A stretch of DNA of 64,000 nucleotides from Marivita geojedonensis (GCF_002115805.1 NZ_JFKC01000013.1:1-64000); one strand, 5' to 3'; positions 34,447 through 43,289 are shown, counted from the stretch's first letter. Numbers and translations: made by a program. The notes: generated by a model from the sequence alone, not told the origin.

Positions 34447-35963
34447 GAGTTCGTGCGCAAATCGGCATGGTGCTGAACCTCGATAAATGCATCGGGTGCC
34501 ACACCTGCTCCGTGACCTGCAAGAACGTGTGGACCACACGCGATGGGGTCGAATACGCGTGGTTCAACAACGTCGAGACCAAGCCCGGCACGGGCTACCC
34601 GACCGACTGGGAGAACCAAGCCAAGTGGAACGGCGGTTGGGAGCGGACCAAGTCCGGCAAGCTGCAGCCCAAGCAAGGCAGCAAGTGGCGGATCCTGTCC
34701 AACATCTTCGCCAACCCGGACCTGCCGGAAATCGACGACTATTATGAGCCGTTCGATTTCGACCACGATCACCTGAAGTCGGCTCCGGAAATGGAGGCGT
34801 TCCCCACGGCGCGCCCCTATTCCAAGATTACCGGCGAGCGGATCGAGAAGATCGAGAAAGGCCCCAACTGGGAAGAAATTCTGGGCGGCGAATTCTCAAA
34901 ACGGTCGGAGGATTACAACTTCGAAGGCATCCAGAAGGAGATTTACGGGGAATACGAGAACACCTTCATGATGTATCTCCCCCGGCTCTGCGAACACTGC
35001 CTGAATCCGGCCTGTGCCGCCTCCTGCCCATCCGGCGCGATCTACAAGCGTGAGGAGGACGGCATCGTCCTGATCGACCAGGAGAAGTGTCGTGGCTGGC
35101 GGATGTGCGTCTCGGGCTGTCCTTACAAGAAGGTCTACTACAACTGGGAAAGCGGCAAGTCGGAGAAATGCACGCTGTGCTATCCCCGGATTGAAAGCGG
35201 CAATCCGACCGTGTGCTCGGAAACCTGCGTGGGCCGCATCCGGTATCTGGGCGTGATGCTCTACGATGCCGACAAGATCGACACAGCCGCGAACGCACCC
35301 AGCGAGCAAGAGCTTTATGATGCGCAACTGGATGTGTTCCTCGATCCGTTCGATCCGGTCGTTGTCGAGACGGCACGTGCGGATGGCATCCCGGAAGACT
35401 GGATCAAGGCCGCACAGGAAAGCCCGATCTGGAAGATGGCCATGGAGTGGAAGGTCGCCTTCCCGCTCCACCCGGAATACCGGACATTGCCTATGGTGTG
35501 GTACATCCCGCCGCTCTCTCCGATCCAGAACGCCGCCGAGGCCGGAAAGATCGGTATGGATGGCATGATGCCGAAGGTACAGGACCTGCGGATTCCGGTT
35601 CGTTATCTGGCAAACATGCTGACAGCGGGCGACGAGGCCCCGGTGATTAGCGCCCTCGAGCGCATGATGGCCATGCGTGCCTACATGCGCTCCAAGACCG
35701 TGGAGGGTGTGATTGACGAAGCGATCGCTGCACGGGTTGGCCTGAGCGGGCGCGTGATCGAGGATATGTACAAGATCATGGCCCTTGCCGATTACGAGGA
35801 CCGCTTTGTCATCCCGACCACCCACCGCGAGCAGGTCGAAGAGGCTTATGACCTAAAGGGCGGGTGTGGGTTCACGGATGGCAATGGTTGCTCCACCGGG
35901 ACGTCCAAACCGTCGCTTTTCGGCAAAGGCAAGAAACCCCTCAAAATGCCGGAGGCCATGTGA
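34443..35963 (+). CDS. narH: NarH, respiratory nitrate reductase beta subunit
   Basis: The iron-sulfur subunit that passes electrons from NarI heme to NarG. Its 506 residues contain four Cys groups: C16, C19, C22 and C26 (CIGCHTCSVTC), then CEHCLNPACAASC, CRGWRMCVSGC and CTLCYPRIESGNPTVCSETC. The CRGW variation, a Trp in place of a Cys, marks the [3Fe-4S] cluster as in E. coli NarH. It overlaps narG by 4 bp and narJ by one base (TGATG). Confidence 0.99.
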   Translation: MRVRAQIGMVLNLDKCIGCHTCSVTCKNVWTTRDGVEYAWFNNVETKPGTGYPTDWENQAKWNGGWERTKSGKLQPKQGSKWRILSNIFANPDLPEIDDYYEPFDFDHDHLKSAPEMEAFPTARPYSKITGERIEKIEKGPNWEEILGGEFSKRSEDYNFEGIQKEIYGEYENTFMMYLPRLCEHCLNPACAASCPSGAIYKREEDGIVLIDQEKCRGWRMCVSGCPYKKVYYNWESGKSEKCTLCYPRIESGNPTVCSETCVGRIRYLGVMLYDADKIDTAANAPSEQELYDAQLDVFLDPFDPVVVETARADGIPEDWIKAAQESPIWKMAMEWKVAFPLHPEYRTLPMVWYIPPLSPIQNAAEAGKIGMDGMMPKVQDLRIPVRYLANMLTAGDEAPVISALERMMAMRAYMRSKTVEGVIDEAIAARVGLSGRVIEDMYKIMALADYEDRFVIPTTHREQVEEAYDLKGGCGFTDGNGCSTGTSKPSLFGKGKKPLKMPEAM

Positions 35964-36673
35964 TGACCATTGATCGTACTTTCAAAGCCCTCTCGCTGGT
36001 CTTGAGTTACCCAACGCGCGAGCTGCAGCAGGCCATGCCCGAGATCGGAGGCGTTCTTGCCTCTGACACGCGATTGACTGCAGCAGCACGTCGGGCCCTG
36101 CGCCCGCTCGTCGAGGAACTGGGCGGGCGAGACATCTATGACTTGCAGGAAACCTATGTGGGCCTGTTCGACCGGTCGCGCACGCTGTCGCTCAACCTGT
36201 TCGAGCATGTTCACGGCGAAAGCCGTGACCGGGGCGGCGCCATGGTCTCGCTGGTAGAGATGTATCGTGAAGCCGGGTTCGACCCTGTTACCTCGGAACT
36301 GCCCGATCATCTGCCGATGCTTCTGGAATTCCTGTCCACGCGTCCCTTCGTCGAGGCACAGGAAACCTTGGCGGACGCGGCTCACATTCTTGAGGCTTTG
36401 AACGCACGGCTTTGTCGTCGGGAAAGCCCATATGGAGCCGCGTTCGCCGCTTTGCTGCAGCTTTCTGGCGCGAAGGCGGACAAGGCGGCCGTGGCCGAGT
36501 TGCTCGAGGAACCGGAAATGGACTCCGATGATCTCGAAGCGCTCGACAAGGTCTGGGAGGAATCCGAGGTCCGCTTCGGTCCTGATCCCAATGCCGGATG
36601 CCCTCAAGTGCGCGATATGCTGTCGCGCATGGATCAACCTATCACCCCCGCACCGCAACACGCGGCCGAATGA
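35963..36673 (+). CDS. narJ: NarJ, nitrate reductase chaperone
   Basis: A 236-residue TorD/DmsD-type chaperone that holds NarGH for molybdenum cofactor insertion and is not part of the mature enzyme. The start at 35963 overlaps the narH stop. The helical core includes LVLSYPTRELQQAMPEI and the typical motif YVGLFDRSRTLSLNLFEHVHGESRDRGGAMVSL at about residues 66-98, a NarJ hallmark. The longer frame starting at 35864 is inside narH and rejected. Confidence 0.97.
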   Translation: MTIDRTFKALSLVLSYPTRELQQAMPEIGGVLASDTRLTAAARRALRPLVEELGGRDIYDLQETYVGLFDRSRTLSLNLFEHVHGESRDRGGAMVSLVEMYREAGFDPVTSELPDHLPMLLEFLSTRPFVEAQETLADAAHILEALNARLCRRESPYGAAFAALLQLSGAKADKAAVAELLEEPEMDSDDLEALDKVWEESEVRFGPDPNAGCPQVRDMLSRMDQPITPAPQHAAE

Positions 36674-36684
36674 CGGAGGATGTC

Positions 36685-37479
36685 ATGAACCAGTTTCTTT
36701 TTGGAACCTTCCCCTACATCGCGCTGGCGATTTGCATCATCGGCTCCATCGCGCGATACGAGCGTGATCCATTCACCTGGAAGTCGTCTTCATCGCAGAT
36801 GCTGCGGCGCAAGCAACTGATCGTCGGCTCTGTCCTGTTCCATGTCGGTGTACTGGTGATCTTCTTTGGCCACCTTGTTGGTCTGCTGACACCGATATGG
36901 ATCTTTGACGCCATCGGCATAAGCCACGGTGCGAAACAGCTTCTGGCGGTGGTGGCCGGCGGTGTTGCGGGCATCGCGGCGCTGATCGGGGGCATCCTGC
37001 TGTTCCATCGTCGCTGGACCGATCCCCGGATCGCGAAGAACTCCAGCTTCTGGGACAATGCGATCCTGCTGATGCTGATTGCGCAGCTTGTGCTGGGCCT
37101 TGGCACGATCTTTGTTTCGCTGGGTCACCTCGACGGGCATGAAATGACCAAATTCATGTCGTGGGCACAAGGTATCTTTACCTTTAACGGTGCGGCGGCG
37201 GGATACGTTGCGGATGTGGCGATCATCTTCAAGCTGCACTTAGTCCTCGGTCTGCTGATCATCGCGGTGTTCCCGTTCACACGGCTTGTGCACATCCTTT
37301 CAGGCTTTGCGGCCCCATTCCGCTATCTCTTTGGCCGGACCGGATATCAAGTCGTGCGCTCGCGCCGCACAGAGGCTTTGCCGAAAAACGTTGGAGCCAT
37401 CCCGCGTGGACGCAAGGGACCTGCACCCGCAAGCCAAGGGGCCTCAGCGCCCGACGCCATGCCAACCCCAGCGGAGTGA
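36685..37479 (+). CDS. narI: NarI, respiratory nitrate reductase gamma subunit (cytochrome b)
   Basis: The diheme membrane subunit oxidises quinol and feeds electrons to NarH. I start at ATG 36685, preceded by ACGGAGGA; the ATG at 36670 overlaps the narJ stop and has no such site. Five helices are visible in 264 residues. Heme-ligand His candidates are in SVLFHVGVLVIFFGHLVGL (helix 2) and FKLHLVLGLLIIAVFPFTRLVHILSG near residues 185-210. The C-terminal 40 residues are Pro/Ala-rich. It completes the narGHJI order. Confidence 0.97.
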   Translation: MNQFLFGTFPYIALAICIIGSIARYERDPFTWKSSSSQMLRRKQLIVGSVLFHVGVLVIFFGHLVGLLTPIWIFDAIGISHGAKQLLAVVAGGVAGIAALIGGILLFHRRWTDPRIAKNSSFWDNAILLMLIAQLVLGLGTIFVSLGHLDGHEMTKFMSWAQGIFTFNGAAAGYVADVAIIFKLHLVLGLLIIAVFPFTRLVHILSGFAAPFRYLFGRTGYQVVRSRRTEALPKNVGAIPRGRKGPAPASQGASAPDAMPTPAE

Positions 37480-37484
37480 CCCTC

Positions 37485-38315
37485 ATGAACGCGCTTTTTC
37501 CGGATCTCGTCATCAACGGCGAAACGGTGCCCTCTTCTCAAGTTGCAGCAGAAGCCCAGAACCACGATGGCCCCAAAGGCAAACCGGGCATCGCCTGGCG
37601 GAAGGCCGCAAATGCCATCGCCGTGCGGACCTTGCTGCTGCAAGAGGCACACAAGCGCGGAATTGAAGCGCAGGTTCAAGAGGTCGGCCCAGGTCGATTT
37701 GAAACAGAGGAGGAGGCCCTGATCCGGGGCCTTCTCGACGAGGCTGTGATCGTGTCCAAGCCTGGGCAACAGGTTATTCGGGCAGAATGGGAAAAAGACC
37801 CGCTTCGGTTCCGCAGCCCGCCCTTGTGGGAAGTCTCGCATATCCTGATCGCGTGTGACCCTCGCGATGACAGCGCGCGGAAAGAAGCGCATGCCCGCGC
37901 AGTCGACTTAACTGGGAAGGCCTTGGGCAACCCGAAGGCTTTTGCCAAGCTTGCGGCGCAAGTCAGCGAATGCGGCTCCAAATCAAGCGGTGGAGCTTTG
38001 GGCCAGTTGAGCCCCGGTGACTCTGTCCCCGAATTTGAAGCCGCACTCCGCGAATTGACAGAAGGTGCTATCACGGCAGAACCCATCCTTACGCGCTATG
38101 GATGGCACATCATCAAGATGGATGCGGTCGCGACAGGGGCCGTGCTTCCCTTCGACAGCGTAAAACAGAAGATTTCCGATGCCATGGAGAAGGCATCCTG
38201 GGCCCGCGCGGCCAAAGACTTTGTGCAAACCCTGGTTGCGTCCGCCGAGATCTCCGGCGCGGACCTCCGACCGGTCTCGCCCAGGAGGGCAGATCATGAA
38301 AAGCATCACCACTGA
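37485..38315 (+). CDS. Peptidyl-prolyl isomerase, parvulin/NifM-like, in the nar operon
   Basis: A 276-residue cytoplasmic protein (no signal peptide) of the parvulin type. I start at ATG 37485, with GGAG 9 bp before; a GTG at 37476 overlapping narI is possible. The rotamase domain runs from about residue 115 to 220 (VSHILIACDP.., SGGALGQLSPGDSVPEFEAAL.., TRYGWHIIKMD). Proteins of this shape follow narI in related alphaproteobacteria and probably help assemble NarGH, as NifM does for nitrogenase. Its C-terminal end overlaps the first hemerythrin-like gene by 20 bp. Confidence 0.92.
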   Translation: MNALFPDLVINGETVPSSQVAAEAQNHDGPKGKPGIAWRKAANAIAVRTLLLQEAHKRGIEAQVQEVGPGRFETEEEALIRGLLDEAVIVSKPGQQVIRAEWEKDPLRFRSPPLWEVSHILIACDPRDDSARKEAHARAVDLTGKALGNPKAFAKLAAQVSECGSKSSGGALGQLSPGDSVPEFEAALRELTEGAITAEPILTRYGWHIIKMDAVATGAVLPFDSVKQKISDAMEKASWARAAKDFVQTLVASAEISGADLRPVSPRRADHEKHHH

Positions 38316-38853
38316 CCAACGTTCAATCGACGGCAAGACACCGACCAATGTCATGCTCCTGAAGAATCCCTTGGACTTCATCGCAGAGGACCACCTTCGT
38401 CTGAGAGCAATGAGCGCAGAGTTGGATCGTCTGGCAGAAGCCACAACGATCGAAGGTCCGGCGATCTCGGAAATGATCGAGTATCTGGAGCACGAATTGC
38501 CGCTGTTGCTGGCTGACGAAGACGACGACCTCATGCCACGCATTTTGTCTCGCGCGGAACCGGAAGATGAACTGCCAAAGCTGGCGAAGCGCTTGGAAAA
38601 GGAGCACTCCGATATATCCGATCACTTGAAGGCTGTGACTTCAGGTCTTGCCGGTCTGGCACTTGCTACGTCGTTATCGGACACTCTGCGGACATCAATG
38701 ATTGAACTGGCAAACGCAGCACGACGTCATCTTATCCTCGAGAATGCGGTTTTGCTTCCTTTGGCCAAAGCGCGGTTGACCGAAGAAGACTTGCACGCGC
38801 TTCGCTCCGCAATGCTCAAGCGAAGAGGATTAGAGAGCCTCTTCGCGACGTAG
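38296..38853 (+). CDS. Hemerythrin-like domain protein, copy 1
   Basis: A 185-residue cytoplasmic helical protein. The start at 38296 has the ribosome binding site AGGAGGG. His ligand candidates occur in EDHLRLR, LEHELPLL, EKEHSDISDH and RRHLILENAVLLP, a near-complete hemerythrin set. It overlaps the parvulin gene and is followed 38 bp later by a paralog (38892-39467), so it probably arose by tandem duplication. Location in the nar transcript suggests NO or O2 handling for NarGH, or Fe-S repair; no direct evidence. Confidence 0.85.
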   Translation: MKSITTDQRSIDGKTPTNVMLLKNPLDFIAEDHLRLRAMSAELDRLAEATTIEGPAISEMIEYLEHELPLLLADEDDDLMPRILSRAEPEDELPKLAKRLEKEHSDISDHLKAVTSGLAGLALATSLSDTLRTSMIELANAARRHLILENAVLLPLAKARLTEEDLHALRSAMLKRRGLESLFAT

Positions 38854-38891
38854 TTCCAACATCATCAATCCTTCCCCCGGAGAGCACGAAA

Positions 38892-39467
38892 ATGAAGAAA
38901 TCCTTGTCCAATGCGCGTTCGCGAGACTCACACCATCATGCGACAGACATGGACTTATTGGCCAACCCGCTCGAGTTCCTTGAAGAGGATCACCTCCGGA
39001 CAAGAACAGTTTGTGCAGCATTTGATCGGATAGCCGACAGTGAAATGCCTACCAGAGAAGATGTCTTCGAAGCGCTGACCTACCTCGAAAACGAATTGCC
39101 TCTCTTCATCGTTGATGAGGATGCAGACCTTGCGCGACTGATGCGCGGGCATGTGGGCGAAGCACCATCGCTCTTCGAAGTTCTGCGCCGCGTCACGGAG
39201 CTCCATCAGGAAATCGCATTCAGATCGCGGCCCGCGATTGACCTGCTTCAAATCCTCAAGAAACAGCTTCGCGGGCTCACATATTCCGAACAAAAATGCC
39301 TGCGCGATCTGGCAACAAGTTTGCGGACAGACATGGCGATGGAAAACAGCAGGCTGCTGCCGCTCGCCAAGCAGCTCTTGACCGAGGATGAGTTGGCCGA
39401 GTTGCGCTCAGCAATGTTTCAGCGTCGTCTTTCCGATTTTCGCGACCACAGAGCATCTGGCGCGTAA
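38892..39467 (+). CDS. Hemerythrin-like domain protein, copy 2, degenerate ligand set
   Basis: A 191-residue paralog of the preceding gene. The same framework is visible (NPLEFLEEDHLRTRT, LENELPLFIVDEDADL, MENSRLLPLAKQLLTEDELAELRSAMFQRR), but His is replaced by Asn in LENE and the RRHLILEN segment reads RTDMAMEN. Only two of the family's His ligands, in EDHLR and ELHQE, remain obvious. It may have lost its di-iron centre and serve as a partner of copy 1, or bind metal differently. It is 38 bp after copy 1 and precedes moeA by 27 bp. Confidence 0.75.
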   Translation: MKKSLSNARSRDSHHHATDMDLLANPLEFLEEDHLRTRTVCAAFDRIADSEMPTREDVFEALTYLENELPLFIVDEDADLARLMRGHVGEAPSLFEVLRRVTELHQEIAFRSRPAIDLLQILKKQLRGLTYSEQKCLRDLATSLRTDMAMENSRLLPLAKQLLTEDELAELRSAMFQRRLSDFRDHRASGA

Positions 39468-39494
39468 AGCGCCTCAAAAGTGAATGGGGCCCTC

Positions 39495-40778
39495 ATGACA
39501 TATCTCCCAAGGCAAATTCCAGCCGGCTGTGGGTGTGATGATCTCACAACGTCATCAAGTTGGATCAGCATCGATGAAGCTTTTCGGAGGATATCGGATC
39601 ACGTTCTCCCAAGCGCGCCTACGGAAACTCTGCCGATCCAAGACGTCCGCGGGCGTGTCCTTGCAAAGCCGGTTTGCGCACAATGCGACATGCCCCGCTT
39701 CGACCACGCTGCCATGGATGGATATGCGGTAGACAGCAGGGCATTTGCAGGCGACGGCCCATGGCTGTTTCCCGTCGCAGGTCGCATTGCTGCGGGCGAC
39801 GCTCCGAACGCACGATACGCCTCTTCGGATGCCTGCCGGATCTTCACTGGGGCGCCGCTTCCCGTGCAGTATGACTGCGTGATCATGCAGGAGAGGGCTG
39901 AGAGGCTTGGGAACTCGATCCGGTTCGACGAACGACCTGAACCGGGCGAAAACGTGCGCCGAAGAGGGGAGGCGTATCAATCGGGCACCGAAATCCTGCC
40001 TGCGGGCTCTTTGCTGACGCCGCGCGCGATCGCGGCCTGCGCTGCCGCCGGGCACGGAAGCGTCAGAGTGCAAAGCCGCGTTCGCGTTGCCCTCATCGCG
40101 ACAGGATCGGAGGTTGCAACGCCGGGCGCGCAAGCGCTGGAGAGCGGGCAAATCTGGGACGTCAACACGCCAATGCTGCAATCCCTTCTGTCCCGCCCGG
40201 ATGTAGTCCTGCACGACATCATGAGGGTCAGTGATAGTCTGGAGAGCATTCGGGATGCCGTTCAATCCGCCGCTGCATACACGGATCTCGTTGTCACGAC
40301 AGGCGGCGTCTCTGTTGGGGACGAAGACCATTTGCATAATGCAGTTCTATCGGCAGGGGGTGAGATGATATTTGCGGGAGTTGCGATTAAACCCGGCAAA
40401 CCCATCACGCTTGGACGGATCGGCAAAGCGATCTGGCTCGGGCTCCCCGGAAATCCTGGCTCCGCCTTTGTCACTTGGTCTATCTTCGGAGAGGTTGTTT
40501 TGAACGCACTTTCTGGACGACAGGAGACAATCCCGAAACGGCAGCACGTTCTTTTGGGACAAGACCTGTCTCGGAAAGCGGGTCGATGTGAGATCCGTGC
40601 CGCATCTATCGTCGGTATCGATGGCTACGGGCGAGATGTCATCGAATTCAAATCAGGCGGGAACTCAGGACAGGTCTCCCACTTCGCCGAGGCAGATGGC
40701 TTGGCATTTCTGCCCTCAGAACTGGATCACGTGCCCGCAGGCGCCCTGGTCGAATTTCTTCCCTTTTGCACGAACTGA
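39495..40778 (+). CDS. moeA: MoeA, molybdopterin molybdenumtransferase
   Basis: MoeA inserts molybdate into adenylated molybdopterin to form the Mo cofactor that NarG needs. I start at ATG 39495, with GGGG 7 bp before; a GTG at 39480 is possible. The 427 residues show the family landmarks MPRFDHAAMDGYAVDS near residue 70, RIFTGAPLP near 116, GVSVGDEDH near 278 and IWLGLPGNPGSAFVTW near 318. A dedicated copy on the plasmid suits the high demand of respiratory nitrate reductase. It follows the nar operon closely and precedes DUF2478 copy 2 by 8 bp. Confidence 0.96.
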   Translation: MTYLPRQIPAGCGCDDLTTSSSWISIDEAFRRISDHVLPSAPTETLPIQDVRGRVLAKPVCAQCDMPRFDHAAMDGYAVDSRAFAGDGPWLFPVAGRIAAGDAPNARYASSDACRIFTGAPLPVQYDCVIMQERAERLGNSIRFDERPEPGENVRRRGEAYQSGTEILPAGSLLTPRAIAACAAAGHGSVRVQSRVRVALIATGSEVATPGAQALESGQIWDVNTPMLQSLLSRPDVVLHDIMRVSDSLESIRDAVQSAAAYTDLVVTTGGVSVGDEDHLHNAVLSAGGEMIFAGVAIKPGKPITLGRIGKAIWLGLPGNPGSAFVTWSIFGEVVLNALSGRQETIPKRQHVLLGQDLSRKAGRCEIRAASIVGIDGYGRDVIEFKSGGNSGQVSHFAEADGLAFLPSELDHVPAGALVEFLPFCTN

Positions 40779-40786
40779 GAACTGAC

Positions 40787-41308
40787 ATGCACATCGCGTA
40801 CACAATGGCCCCCGGGCGGGGCGACACCGACTTGCTCCTTCACCAGGTTGCGCAATCGATCATCAGATCAGGGTATCGGCCGGCCGGTACGGCCCAAATC
40901 AACACAGAAAGACCGGATGCCGGTCCGTGCGATATGGATGTCCTCGTTCTTCCAACCGGACCAACGCTCAGAATTTCGCAAAGTCTTGGACGTGAAGCGC
41001 GAGGCTGCAGGCTGGACCCCGAAGCACTGGAATCTGCCGTAGGCTTGGTACAGGCTCGTTTGCCCGAAAGCGATTGTCTGATCGTGAACAAATTCGGGAA
41101 GCATGAAGCAGACGGGCGTGGATTTCGGACGGTGATCGGAGAGGCCCTGGCTATTGAACTTCCGGTTTTAGTTGGACTGAATGCCCTCAATGCCGAAGCA
41201 TTCATGGAGTTCTGTGGCGGTCTTGCGAAAAGAATTGAGCCGGATGCACACGATCTAGAGCGGTGGCTCTTTAGCAGCATCGCTTCAAAGCGAGATGTCG
41301 CGTGTTGA
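40787..41308 (+). CDS. DUF2478 protein, copy 2
   Basis: A 173-residue protein, paralog of the gene at 20084-20617. Shared blocks are PCDMDVLVLPTGPTLRISQ, DCLIVNKFGKHEADGRGFRTVIGEAL and a hydrophobic VLVGLNALN segment. The start at 40787 (MHIAYTMAPGRGDTD) is 8 bp after moeA, so it is probably in the same transcript. Its closeness to moeA supports a link to molybdenum metabolism. The fold is unknown; I only infer a nucleotide-binding-like core. Confidence 0.8.
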   Translation: MHIAYTMAPGRGDTDLLLHQVAQSIIRSGYRPAGTAQINTERPDAGPCDMDVLVLPTGPTLRISQSLGREARGCRLDPEALESAVGLVQARLPESDCLIVNKFGKHEADGRGFRTVIGEALAIELPVLVGLNALNAEAFMEFCGGLAKRIEPDAHDLERWLFSSIASKRDVAC

Positions 41309-41364
41309 ACCGTTCACGAAATAGTACTTACTTAACATAAACTTCTTTATGCGACTTTATACTT

Positions 41365-41383
41365 AGTGTTGCGATAGTATATT
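41365..41383 (+). promoter_or_regulatory. Shared 19-bp element upstream of a secreted-protein gene (copy 1)
   Basis: AGTGTTGCGATAGTATATT differs at two positions from an element at 52503-52521 on the other strand. It is 41 bp before the 41424 start codon, where a promoter or operator would lie, in an AT-rich stretch (41309-41400). Confidence 0.45.
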
Positions 41384-41423
41384 TTCGTATGTATGCTGAG
41401 GTCTGTCACAGAGGGTCCTCAGC

Positions 41424-42119
41424 ATGCGTCATTTACTAAAGAAGCTTCTCCCCTCGGTCGTAGTCGCTTTAACCGTGACAGGCCTTTCGCTACCGATGTC
41501 CGCCCGAGCGCAGACATACCCGATCGATTGCGCGATCCTCTTGTGTCTCTCTGGCGGTTGGCCTGCTTCAGTTCCTTGCGCCCGAGCCCGCGCCGAATTC
41601 ATTCGGCGGATTACGCCCTGGCCGGTGGAACCGCCACTGCAAATCTGGCGCTGTCCCATGGGCGCCTCCTATGAGAGCGATCGGCTATCAAACAACGCTG
41701 GCCGCATCTTCGAGATCTTGTACCGGCCCGATAGCCGTAGACCACTCCAATCCTTGCCAGTCGACGATCTCGTTCTCGCCGACCGGGCCCTCCAGCTTAT
41801 TCAGGACCGCGCGGACATCGATATCAGCGGACCTGAATTCAATTTCGTGCGGTCCATCCGTGTCTATGATGTCCGGTATGCGCGACAGCATGAATCTGGA
41901 CGTGACGGCGACTGCAACCGTAGCGCCACCGTGGTCCTCGGCACATACGGAACCCAAGGCGACTTCGCCTGGCAGAGGTCCTCCATCACCGCCCTACCCT
42001 CCGCCCATATCGGTCTTGAACGCTGGGGCCAGAATTGCCCCGGCATCTATCACCGTTCCGTCTTCGTCGACTGGCGTGACTATGAAGGGAACTACGGCTT
42101 TGAGCAGGTGAACTACTAG
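41424..42119 (+). CDS. Secreted protein of unknown function
   Basis: A 231-residue exported protein with a signal peptide (MRHLLKKLLPSVVVALTVTGLSLPMSARAQ, cleavage after about residue 30). The mature part contains Cys pairs in DCAILLCL and PVCARARAEF-like sequence and a motif ITPWPVEPPLQIWRCPM near residues 64-80. I do not recognise a characterised family, but similar orphans accompany VirB loci in roseobacter plasmids (memory, not verified). The DNA here shares a 19-bp upstream element with the region before the VirB cluster. Confidence 0.7.
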   Translation: MRHLLKKLLPSVVVALTVTGLSLPMSARAQTYPIDCAILLCLSGGWPASVPCARARAEFIRRITPWPVEPPLQIWRCPMGASYESDRLSNNAGRIFEILYRPDSRRPLQSLPVDDLVLADRALQLIQDRADIDISGPEFNFVRSIRVYDVRYARQHESGRDGDCNRSATVVLGTYGTQGDFAWQRSSITALPSAHIGLERWGQNCPGIYHRSVFVDWRDYEGNYGFEQVNY

Positions 42120-42395
42120 CGCCTACAAAGACAGCGTTGGCATTCATCCGTATTGACCTAAGTGCTCTGAGTTACTCAATTACCGGTCGTTCGCTGCTGA
42201 CGATGCCAAAGTCTGTAGAGCGGACTTTGCTGCCGTTAGCCTCTGGTGCACCAATGGCAGCTATCTCCGGATTGCGACTGGAGCTAAGTTCAGTAAAAGC
42301 TGGCCTCCGGGCTTTCACCGCGCGGCATCATAGTGTCCGCCGCGCAAGTTGCCGCGTGACAAGTCCGCTGTGATTTCGCGCTATTCCCAGCTGAC
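42120..42395. other. Intergenic, no gene supported
   Basis: The 276 bases between the secreted orphan and the LysR gene contain a 78-codon frame (42137-42373) without homology or a good ribosome binding site. The composition looks like degraded coding DNA. It may be a junction of the amino-acid cassette. Confidence 0.55.
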
Positions 42396-43289
42396 TTAAT
42401 CAGCCAATGCTGAGCTTTTTTCCAGCAACCAAACCGTAAATGTGTCGACTGCTGCTTTTCTGGATGCTCTTCGAGGGGTTGCCACTGAATACCAGACGCA
42501 ACGAATTTGCCGATCGTCCAACCGGACCAGCATACCGGATTTCATTTCCTTGGCGCAAAGAATGTCATCGGCCAGTACAATGCCTTCTTCATCCACGGCA
42601 GCGTCAATGGCCAAAGAAAGATCTGAATAGACCCGCCCCTGCTGCCATCGTATTTTGCCGGGCTCGTGCTCGACAAACCAGTTGTGCCAGATCTCCCGAC
42701 CATTGTCGTGGATCAGAGGAGCATCGCTCCAGTCGATTTTACCATCTTGGGAAAGCAACCTGTCACGGACCCCTGGCGCGCATGCCGGGTAGCCATCTAT
42801 CGGGAACAGGCGATGGCGTTTCACACCGGCCGCCGGAAGTCGTGTTTCGAAGTGAATGATCAGGTCAGCATGGCCTTCGCCAAGCTGGGGTGGTTGCCAG
42901 GCCGGCCGCAGGTCTATGTCGATCTTTGGGAAAAGGTCGCAAAACTCGGTGATACGCTTGCGCAGCCACAAAGAGGCCAACGCCGGTTCCGCACTGATGG
43001 TCAGAGTGCCCTTTTGTGTCGCCCTGAGAAGATCGCTGCACGCGTCGCTCAGGGTCTGAAACCCGCCCGAGATACGCGGAAGCAGCGCACGCCCATCTTC
43101 ACTGAGCACAATCCGGTTGCCGGAACGGGTGAACAGTTCCGTACCGAACCAGGCTTCGAGGTTTTTCACATGCTGGCTGACAACCGAATGGCTGACGTTC
43201 AGCTCATCCGCCGCCCTGGAAATACTTTGATGGCGTGCGGCGGCCTCGAAGGCGCGTAATGCGTTCAAGTGGCGAAGCGACGTTGTCAT
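42396..43289 (-). CDS. LysR family transcriptional regulator (GcvA-like)
   Basis: A 297-residue LTTR. The start at 43289 (MTTSLRHLNALRAFEAAARHQSISRAADELNVSHSVVSQHVKNLE) places the helix-turn-helix at residues 8-60. The effector-binding part follows, with GEGHADLIIHF and ADDILCAKEMKSG blocks. It is divergent from the ABC transporter genes with a 116-bp gap that should hold the shared promoter and LTTR boxes. It most likely controls the cassette 43406-51121 and senses one of its substrates. Confidence 0.94.
   Translation of the reverse strand: MTTSLRHLNALRAFEAAARHQSISRAADELNVSHSVVSQHVKNLEAWFGTELFTRSGNRIVLSEDGRALLPRISGGFQTLSDACSDLLRATQKGTLTISAEPALASLWLRKRITEFCDLFPKIDIDLRPAWQPPQLGEGHADLIIHFETRLPAAGVKRHRLFPIDGYPACAPGVRDRLLSQDGKIDWSDAPLIHDNGREIWHNWFVEHEPGKIRWQQGRVYSDLSLAIDAAVDEEGIVLADDILCAKEMKSGMLVRLDDRQIRCVWYSVATPRRASRKAAVDTFTVWLLEKSSALAD

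Noticed and set aside
30670-34539. 1289-residue open frame on the minus strand across narG
   Set aside because: It mirrors narG codons in a GC-rich gene, has no signal, domain or ribosome binding site, and narG is certain on the plus strand.
42137-42373. 78-residue plus frame upstream of the LysR gene
   Set aside because: No recognisable sequence and no ribosome binding site; looks like degraded DNA.
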